NCBI RefSeq assembly: GCF_004340525.1
Contig: NZ_SLWX01000002.1
Location: 62,001-126,000, forward strand
DNA length: 64,000 bases
Reading direction: 5' to 3'
Origin: Chromatocurvus halotolerans
Lineage (GTDB): Bacteria > Pseudomonadota > Gammaproteobacteria > Pseudomonadales > Halieaceae
A program made the position numbers and the translations under genes. Shown one piece after another: positions 58,598 through 64,000 of the stretch (position 1 is the stretch's first letter; every line of letters starts with the position of its first letter). Under the pieces are notes generated by a model that was given only the letters and a program-made list of their open reading frames with translations, was not told the origin of the DNA and ran no database searches.

Positions 58598-60211
58598 CTA
58601 TTGTCGGGCGACGGCAGCGGCACCACCAGCCGCAGGTTCCGGCGCTTTTTCGGGGTAAAGTATGTCCGTGATGCGAACAATACGCTTGACGCTTTCCTCG
58701 ATGATGGCAATGGCGTGCAGCTGTCGCGTTGCCTCCAGGGTACTCGTCTTGCCGTCGCTGATTCTTTCAAGCAGGTAGGTACGCCGCTGGCGACGCAGCC
58801 GCTTGGCCTGCTTGAGCTGTTTTTCCCGCGCTTTAGCGCTCATCTGCTTCAATTCACCGCTGCGCATGAAGGATAGATAAACCGCCTCCAGTTCTGGCGA
58901 GAGACCCTTATTCACATCCGCCGCTGGCAGCGCCGCCAGCTCCGCCACCAGCTCCCGGAGCTGGCTGAGGTCTTCTTTCGCCTGGTTCAGGTTGAGCAGA
59001 TCTTCTGCTGCGTCGGGTGGCATGGTCTGCGCGCCAAGTCGACTGCTGAAGTCACCGATAGCCCGCAGCAGTGCGCCGGTGCTGATATCGCGCTCCGGCT
59101 CCCCGTCCTCGGCGCTGTTGACCAGCGGACGCGCCCGCCCAAGAAGCTGCTTGTAGACGCGCTTTAGCTCCGAGCGCATGGCAGCGACACCCATCACCGG
59201 GACGCCGAGAACCGTATCATCGAGATAGCGGGTCTTCTCGGACAGCAGCTCCGGCTGGCGTATCCGGCGCTCAATGCGGCGCAATATCGGATCCGCCAGA
59301 ACCGTCATCAGCAGCAAGCCGAACAGGTTGAACAGGGTGTGAAACAGTGCCAGACCGGTGCTGATGTCGGCGCGTTCCGGACCGCCGGCAAGCGATTCTG
59401 AAACCCACCACAGCGGCCCCAGCAGTGCCAGCGCCACAACGCCGGTGACCAGTTTTTCAACGACATGAACCGCTGCCAGGCGGCGCGCATTCGCCGTTGC
59501 CCCAATGCTGGCCAGCACGCTCGTGGCCGTGGTGCCGATATTGGCGCCGATCACCAGCGATGCGCCCAGCAGCGGAGTCAGTACACCGGTGACCGAGGCG
59601 GTCAGAATAATTGCCAGCGCCGCGGAGGAGGACTGTATAAGCGCCGTTAGCAGCGCGCCGAAAGCCACCCCGAGCAGTATGCCGATAATCCCCGACGTGC
59701 CGAGGCGCTCCATAGGAATCCACTCGGCGACGTCGATAAAGGCATCCCGAAGCAGTCCAAGACCGAGAAAAAGTACGCCGAAACCGGCGAGCGCAAAGCC
59801 GACATGGGCGAGGCGCGATCCGGGTTGCAGCAGTCGCGCCAGCATCCCAAGACCGATCATGGGCAGTGCTATCAGCTCCACCTTGATGCGCAGGCCGACC
59901 AGGGCAACGATCCACGCCGTCATGGTGGTGCCAAGATTGCTGCCAAAAACCACCCAGGCTGCCTGCCTCAGCTTGAGCATGCCTGCGTTGGTAAAGCCGA
60001 GAGTGGTCACGATCACGGCGCTGGATGACTGCACCACGGCGGTAATGGAAAACCCGACCAGCGCCGCGCGCAGCCGGGTGCGGGTTGAGCGTTCGAGGAA
60101 GCCCTGTAGCGAGCTTCCTGCAGCGGCCTTGAGGCCGTCGGTCATCATGCCCATGCCAAGCAGCAGCAGGCCGATCCCGCCGAGGGCAAAGGTCAGCAGG
60201 GTGGCGCTCAT
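58598..60211 (-). CDS. Na/Pi cotransporter family protein with PhoU-like C-terminus
   Basis: Membrane protein of 537 residues. Two inverted Na/Pi domains each carry the QSSS motif (residues 61-64 and 193-196), flanked by GSNLGTTMTA and GANIGTTATS. The last 200 residues are a helical PhoU-like cytosolic domain (about 340-530). Relatives (NptA/YjbB type) move phosphate with sodium, as exporters when phosphate is high. Its start overlaps the nrfA stop as TGATG, so it is coupled to nitrite reductase, an unusual association. Confidence 0.88.
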   Translation of the reverse strand: MSATLLTFALGGIGLLLLGMGMMTDGLKAAAGSSLQGFLERSTRTRLRAALVGFSITAVVQSSSAVIVTTLGFTNAGMLKLRQAAWVVFGSNLGTTMTAWIVALVGLRIKVELIALPMIGLGMLARLLQPGSRLAHVGFALAGFGVLFLGLGLLRDAFIDVAEWIPMERLGTSGIIGILLGVAFGALLTALIQSSSAALAIILTASVTGVLTPLLGASLVIGANIGTTATSVLASIGATANARRLAAVHVVEKLVTGVVALALLGPLWWVSESLAGGPERADISTGLALFHTLFNLFGLLLMTVLADPILRRIERRIRQPELLSEKTRYLDDTVLGVPVMGVAAMRSELKRVYKQLLGRARPLVNSAEDGEPERDISTGALLRAIGDFSSRLGAQTMPPDAAEDLLNLNQAKEDLSQLRELVAELAALPAADVNKGLSPELEAVYLSFMRSGELKQMSAKAREKQLKQAKRLRRQRRTYLLERISDGKTSTLEATRQLHAIAIIEESVKRIVRITDILYPEKAPEPAAGGAAAVARQ

Positions 60212-61875
60212 CAGCGCGGGGTGACCCCCTCAACCGGCTCCCGCGGCAGGTCGTCCGTCGCCGGCGCGGAGCCCGCCCGCAGCCTCAGTGCCGCCGCCTG
60301 CGCCTGTCGGCTGTAGTCCATGGATTCGCCGAGAATGCGCGCGGCCTCCTGGTCGGCATGGAAGCCGCGGGAGTTCTCGCTGCTGATATAATCGAGCCGC
60401 CACATTGCCTTGCGCTGCAGTTCCAGCACGGGGGCAAGTTCCGTGTCGGTGGCACCCGCCGCCTGTGCCTCGAGAATGGCGTCCAGCATCTCGGTCATTG
60501 CGGCGCCGGCGCGCTCGGTCAGAGTGACCGTGGTTTCCTGTATCCGGTACACGCGCTCGCGCAACTCGGCCTCGGCGACGTTGTGGCAGGTCTGGCAGGA
60601 AGTGTTGACCGACTGCATGGGGCTCTGCACGTTATGACTGCTCATTTTGGTCGCACCCCGTGTCTCGTAGGGCATGTGGCAGTCGGCGCAGCTCACGCCG
60701 CTGCGAGCATGAATACCCTGACTCCAGAGCTCGAATTCCGGGTGCTGCGCCTTGAAGATCGGTGCCCCGGTCTCGCCATGGCGATAATCGAGAAAGTCGC
60801 TGCCGTCCGGGAAGGATTTGCTGGCCCAGTGCGTCTCCAGGTTCTCCATGCGCAAACCCTGACTCCAGGGAAACTCGAGGGTATCACCGGCGGCGCAGTA
60901 ATATTCCACGTGGCACTGGGCGCAGACCATTGAGCGCATTTCCTGGCGGCTGCTGTCGGCGTTCACATCATAGGGTTGTTCCCGGTCGCCTCGACGCCAG
61001 GCCTCGACGCCCGGCAGGTGGGGCACCGGCGCATCGCCTTCCGCAAGGGCCTGCATGCCCAGCACGAGGCCCGGGCGCGTGACGCGCAGCGCCATGGTGT
61101 CGGGGTTGTGGCAGTCGATGCAGGTTACCGGATGTGCGTCGCCCTCAAGGGCATGCTCCTCGGGCAGCGCCTTGCCGGCAAATTCTTCGGTGAAGCCACC
61201 GGGTGGCGGTGTGGGAAAAACCGGTTCACTGTCATCAGGGGTGCCGTCGGGGACGGCGTATAGCATGGCCAGAACCTCCTGGTAGGGGCGCTGACTGAGC
61301 TCCTGAAAGCCACGGATTACCGCCGGCATATTGAAGTCCTCTGCCAGTGCTGCGTCGTCCGCCGGCAGGCCCATCGCCTCCAGCCCCACCTTGCGGTACA
61401 GCACGTTGGTCGAGCCGTGACAGTGCAGGCAGGCCCCGGCCTGAGGTTTCTGTGTGACGCGCTCGGTAACACCCTGATCGTAGAGCATGTAGGCATGTCC
61501 GCGGGCCTCGCGGTAGTCAATGCTGAAGGCATATCCGGCATAAAGCCGTCGCAGCCAGGGCTGTGCGTCGAGCTTGCTTTCCGGCATGGCGCTGGAGCCG
61601 CCGTAGAACTTGTCGCCCGCGGTTGCTTTCCAGCCATCATAGTGGTGCGGCCAGTTGAGACCCCAGGGCTGGGGGTCCACACTGATCTCATCGAGCTTGG
61701 CCACCCGCACCCCGGGACTGCGGGCCTCCTGCTTGCGCTCGAAAACCGACGTGAGCAGGTGGCTGACCACCAGCGCAGCGATGGCGGTAACCAGGAATAC
61801 CGCGCCCAGAAGCAGTACGGATTTTGCCAGACCCGCCTGTCTGCCGCGCGCGTTGTATGTCATGTGGATGTCCAT
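60211..61875 (-). CDS. nrfA: Ammonia-forming cytochrome c nitrite reductase NrfA (CxxCH haem-1 type)
   Basis: Periplasmic pentahaem enzyme that reduces nitrite to ammonia with six electrons. The 554-residue product has an uncleaved-looking N-terminal helix (about 17-44) and five haem motifs: CLHCH (149-153), CIDCH (252-256), CAQCH (318-322), CADCH (396-400) and CQTCH (427-431). CAQCHVEYY and SQGIHARSGVSCADCHMPY are NrfA hallmarks with the active-site Tyr and His. The first motif should be CxxCK in canonical NrfA; here it is CxxCH, and 98 residues separate haems 1 and 2, far more than in E. coli. ATG 61875 is used. Confidence 0.9.
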   Translation of the reverse strand: MDIHMTYNARGRQAGLAKSVLLLGAVFLVTAIAALVVSHLLTSVFERKQEARSPGVRVAKLDEISVDPQPWGLNWPHHYDGWKATAGDKFYGGSSAMPESKLDAQPWLRRLYAGYAFSIDYREARGHAYMLYDQGVTERVTQKPQAGACLHCHGSTNVLYRKVGLEAMGLPADDAALAEDFNMPAVIRGFQELSQRPYQEVLAMLYAVPDGTPDDSEPVFPTPPPGGFTEEFAGKALPEEHALEGDAHPVTCIDCHNPDTMALRVTRPGLVLGMQALAEGDAPVPHLPGVEAWRRGDREQPYDVNADSSRQEMRSMVCAQCHVEYYCAAGDTLEFPWSQGLRMENLETHWASKSFPDGSDFLDYRHGETGAPIFKAQHPEFELWSQGIHARSGVSCADCHMPYETRGATKMSSHNVQSPMQSVNTSCQTCHNVAEAELRERVYRIQETTVTLTERAGAAMTEMLDAILEAQAAGATDTELAPVLELQRKAMWRLDYISSENSRGFHADQEAARILGESMDYSRQAQAAALRLRAGSAPATDDLPREPVEGVTPR

Positions 61876-61890
61876 GCTCTCATCCTCTGC

Positions 61891-62391
61891 TTATTGACGA
61901 TCGGCAAATCCGCGTCTTCGACCGGCATGGCCGACGTCGCTGTGGCAATCGGCGCACCAGGCCATATCGCCGCCCTGGTGCGCGGGTAACATGGCGTTGA
62001 CGGTGCCTTCGTGGCAGGCCAGGCAGGCTTCCTGTGTCTTGCGCCGGTTGCGCGGCTTGATCTGCAGGGGCCGGTGGAAATTGTCGGTGGTGAAGGCCAG
62101 CGCATGGAAAAAACCGTTGTCTGCCTTGGTGATCCAGCGCCCCGCGAAGCCCTGACCGAGATGGCAGTCGTTGCAGGTTGCGACATTGTCGTGGCTAGAC
62201 TGCAGCCAGCTGTCGTAGTGCTCCTGCATGACGTGGCAGTTCGCGCAGACGGCAGGGTCGTCGCGCAGGTAGGCCAGACCGTCGGCATAGCCCAGCGTGA
62301 ACATGCCCACCCCGCCGAGGATACCGAGCGCCGCGGCGGTTGCAACAGCCAGTCTCCAGAGTGTGCGGTCCGTCCGCTGTCTGTCGGTCAT
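61891..62391 (-). CDS. nrfH: NrfH tetrahaem quinol dehydrogenase, small subunit of nitrite reductase
   Basis: Membrane-anchored NapC/NirT-family cytochrome that passes electrons from menaquinol to NrfA. The 166-residue product has one N-terminal helix (about 12-32) and four haem motifs at 49-53 (CANCH), 73-77 (CNDCH), 123-127 (CLACH) and 146-150 (CADCH). CHVMQEHYDSWLQSSH and CNDCHLGQGFAGRWITKADNG are typical of NrfH. It precedes nrfA by 15 bases, the usual nrfHA order, and follows an araC-type gene by 20 bases. Confidence 0.93.
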   Translation of the reverse strand: MTDRQRTDRTLWRLAVATAAALGILGGVGMFTLGYADGLAYLRDDPAVCANCHVMQEHYDSWLQSSHDNVATCNDCHLGQGFAGRWITKADNGFFHALAFTTDNFHRPLQIKPRNRRKTQEACLACHEGTVNAMLPAHQGGDMAWCADCHSDVGHAGRRRGFADRQ

Positions 62392-62411
62392 TCAACCGCT
62401 CCGGCGCCTCA

Positions 62412-63410
62412 TCACAGGCCCTTACGGTAACTGTAGGGCGTGACGCCCGTCCAGCCCTTGAAGGCGCGGATGAACGCACTCGACTCCGAGAACCCGGCGC
62501 GGTGGGCGATTTCCTCGATACTCAGACCGCGGCGGCCGAGGTAGTGCAGGGCGATATCGCGCCGCAGCTGGTTCTTGATGTCCTTGAAGGTGGTGCCTTC
62601 ACTGGCAAGACGGCGACGCAGGGTCTGTGGGTGCAACTCCAGAGCCCCGGCAATCGTGTTCAGCTCTGGCATGTGCATGAGGTCCTGGCGGATCAACTCG
62701 CGTACCTGGCTGGTCCAGCTGCTGCGCTCATACTGCAGCGTGAGCATGTTCAGCGCCGGATGGCGCAGAAAGCGTGCCAGGGTCTGCTCGTTCTGCAGCA
62801 CAGGCTTGTCCATGAGCGAGCGCGCCAGCACCAGCGAGCAGACCGGCTGCTCGAAGCTCACGGGGTTGGCGAGGAACATCAGACGATACTCCTCGGGCTG
62901 TGCCGCCGGCGAATAACTCAGCGTGGCGCGCTGTATCGGCAGGTGCTCCTGTACCAGCCAGCTGCCGAAGCGGTGTATGTTGAACAGGAACAGCTCGGCG
63001 ATGTAGGGATCGATGTCGCCATCAGCCACCCCGACCAGACGAATCAGGACACGTGCGTCCTCGACATGCAGCTCTGGCCGCGGCCCGAAGTCGAACAGGG
63101 AGTAGAAGCGGCAGTGACGATGCAGGGCCTGTCCCAGCGTCGTGGAACCCACGACCGCATGACACATCATTGCCCAGGTGCCCAGCGGCATGACACGCTG
63201 GCAGTAGCCCAGCGACTCATCCTGCATGGCGCGCATGGTGCTGATCTGCAGGTCGGCAAAGCGTTCAATCGAGATGCGCGCATCCCGCTCCTGCAGCAGG
63301 CGTGGTGAAATGCCGTTTTTGCGCAGCAGTGGCAGCGGATCAACGCCGCGGGTCACGGCATGCCTGAGAACGGCGCGCGCGAAATGCACTGAGATGGAAA
63401 GCTTGCGCAC
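62412..63410 (-). CDS. AraC-family transcriptional regulator
   Basis: Regulator of 332 residues: an N-terminal arabinose-binding-like (PF12625-type) domain (about 20-210) and a C-terminal pair of helix-turn-helix motifs (about 235-330; LNTIAGALELHPQTLRRRLASEGTTF and LSIEEIAHRAGFSESSAFIRAFKGWTG). It is cotranscribed in position with nrfHA (20-base gap) but also divergent from an acyl-CoA dehydrogenase, and this AraC type often controls fatty-acid or acyl-CoA genes. Either target set is possible. Confidence 0.9.
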   Translation of the reverse strand: MRKLSISVHFARAVLRHAVTRGVDPLPLLRKNGISPRLLQERDARISIERFADLQISTMRAMQDESLGYCQRVMPLGTWAMMCHAVVGSTTLGQALHRHCRFYSLFDFGPRPELHVEDARVLIRLVGVADGDIDPYIAELFLFNIHRFGSWLVQEHLPIQRATLSYSPAAQPEEYRLMFLANPVSFEQPVCSLVLARSLMDKPVLQNEQTLARFLRHPALNMLTLQYERSSWTSQVRELIRQDLMHMPELNTIAGALELHPQTLRRRLASEGTTFKDIKNQLRRDIALHYLGRRGLSIEEIAHRAGFSESSAFIRAFKGWTGVTPYSYRKGL

Positions 63411-63551
63411 TGCTGTTTCCCTGCCTTGACGGCACCGGAGCGCCGGGTTGCGAGGCTGTCAGTTTGGGTCAAGTTTTTTGTCGGTGGCGGTCATTGTTGG
63501 CGCCGTGGGTGCTCACCATACTGCACACTTGCCCACAAATGGAGTTAACGC

Positions 63552-64000
63552 ATGCTGCCAAGGCGCTTCACCGAAGAACAGACCATGTTCCGCGATGCCT
63601 ACCGAAAATTTCTTGCCGCAGAGATTGTGCCACATATGGAAGACTGGCGTGAGGCGGGTATCGTGGACCGGGACGCCTTCAGGCGCGCCGGCGAGCGGGG
63701 TTTCCTCATGGTCTGGCCCGACGAAAAATACGGCGGGATGGGTGACAACGATTTTCGCTTTGAGCAGGTCATCATCGAGGAAACCTGCTACGCCCGGGTG
63801 GGCGACTGGTACAACAGCCTGCACAGTCGCCTGGTCGGCCCGTATTTCACCCGCTTTGGCAGCGAGGAACAGCGAGCGCGCTTTCTGCCACACTGTGTCT
63901 CCGGCGAGTGCATTCTGGCGATTGCCATGACCGAGCCGGATGCCGGCAGTGATCTCGCAGGCATGCGCACATCGGCGGTTGAGGACGGCGACGACTGGGT
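63552..64000 (+). CDS. Acyl-CoA dehydrogenase (partial, 3' end outside window)
   Basis: FAD-dependent acyl-CoA dehydrogenase; only the first 149 codons are present. MLPRRFTEEQTMFRDAYRKF, ERGFLMVWPDEKYGGMG and AIAMTEPDAGSDLAGMRT are the standard N-terminal helical and start of the middle domain blocks. The class is of the long-chain or isovaleryl type; chain-length preference cannot be told. A GGAG ribosome site lies seven bases before the ATG. Divergent from the AraC regulator across a 141-base gap that probably holds both promoters. Confidence 0.9.
   Translation, partial: MLPRRFTEEQTMFRDAYRKFLAAEIVPHMEDWREAGIVDRDAFRRAGERGFLMVWPDEKYGGMGDNDFRFEQVIIEETCYARVGDWYNSLHSRLVGPYFTRFGSEEQRARFLPHCVSGECILAIAMTEPDAGSDLAGMRTSAVEDGDDW

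Overview
The window comes from a GC-rich gammaproteobacterium that respires and is probably free-living or marine. The main evidence is gene order: accA-tilS-pyrG-kdsA-eno-ftsB-ispD-ispF-pcm-(DUF368)-nlpD-rpoS-fdxA-mutS is the backbone seen in Pseudomonas and its relatives, and a LexA-controlled recA-recX lies further on. I cannot name a genus from sequence alone. A Halieaceae/Cellvibrionales-like or Woeseia-like lineage is a guess. No rRNA, tRNA, CRISPR array, transposase, integrase or plasmid feature was seen. No gap between called genes exceeds about 300 bases; the longest (28583-28853, 31565-31802, 39804-40055, 35907-36120) are 210-270 bases.

Layout. 1-2335 (minus): a POT peptide transporter, cut by the window edge, behind dusC. 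2444-5872: oadGAB, a biotin-dependent sodium-pumping oxaloacetate decarboxylase. 5946-17391: the conserved housekeeping block listed above; the surE and truD genes often found between ispF and pcm are absent, and a DUF368/PopT-like lipid carrier gene sits between pcm and nlpD. 17420-20371 (minus): fdxA and mutS. 20562-25637 (minus): a complete oligopeptide ABC importer (binding lipoprotein, two permeases, fused double ATPase) with overlapping genes. 25747-30057 (minus): accessory genes (sulfotransferase, BTAD/TPR regulator, NYN-LOTUS protein, VOC protein). 30251-35906: tyrosine/homogentisate breakdown (hmgA, maiA, fah), a PcaF-type thiolase and glutaryl-CoA dehydrogenase. 36121-39803: frmA, then a GCS2-type ligase overlapping an AstE/aspartoacylase-type hydrolase. 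39878-41705: recA-recX with SOS box, structured leader and strong terminator. 41738-44593 (minus): DUF3014, flavin reductase, DCC, DUF2892 and DUF2721 proteins. 44760-50380: Entner-Doudoroff operon eda-zwf-pgl-edd facing glk. 50559-52958: TonB-dependent receptor. 53035-57327: hydroxyacid dehydrogenase, DeaD helicase, RIO kinase, Dtd. 57352-63410 (minus): HDOD protein, Na/Pi transporter, nrfA, nrfH, AraC regulator. 63552-end: start of an acyl-CoA dehydrogenase.

How it fits together. Peptides enter through POT and Opp; tyrosine is degraded through homogentisate to fumarate and acetoacetate. Sugars, possibly imported with help from the TonB receptor, are phosphorylated by Glk and run through Zwf-Pgl-Edd-Eda. 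OadGAB links oxaloacetate decarboxylation to a sodium gradient that POT-independent carriers such as the Na/Pi transporter could use. NrfHA offers nitrite ammonification when oxygen is short.

The most interesting items are the ligase-hydrolase pair of unknown substrate, the NrfA with a CxxCH active-site haem motif and a long insertion, the RIO kinase coupled to DeaD, the recA leader with interleaved complementary segments, and a REP-like palindrome that has become the end of maiA.
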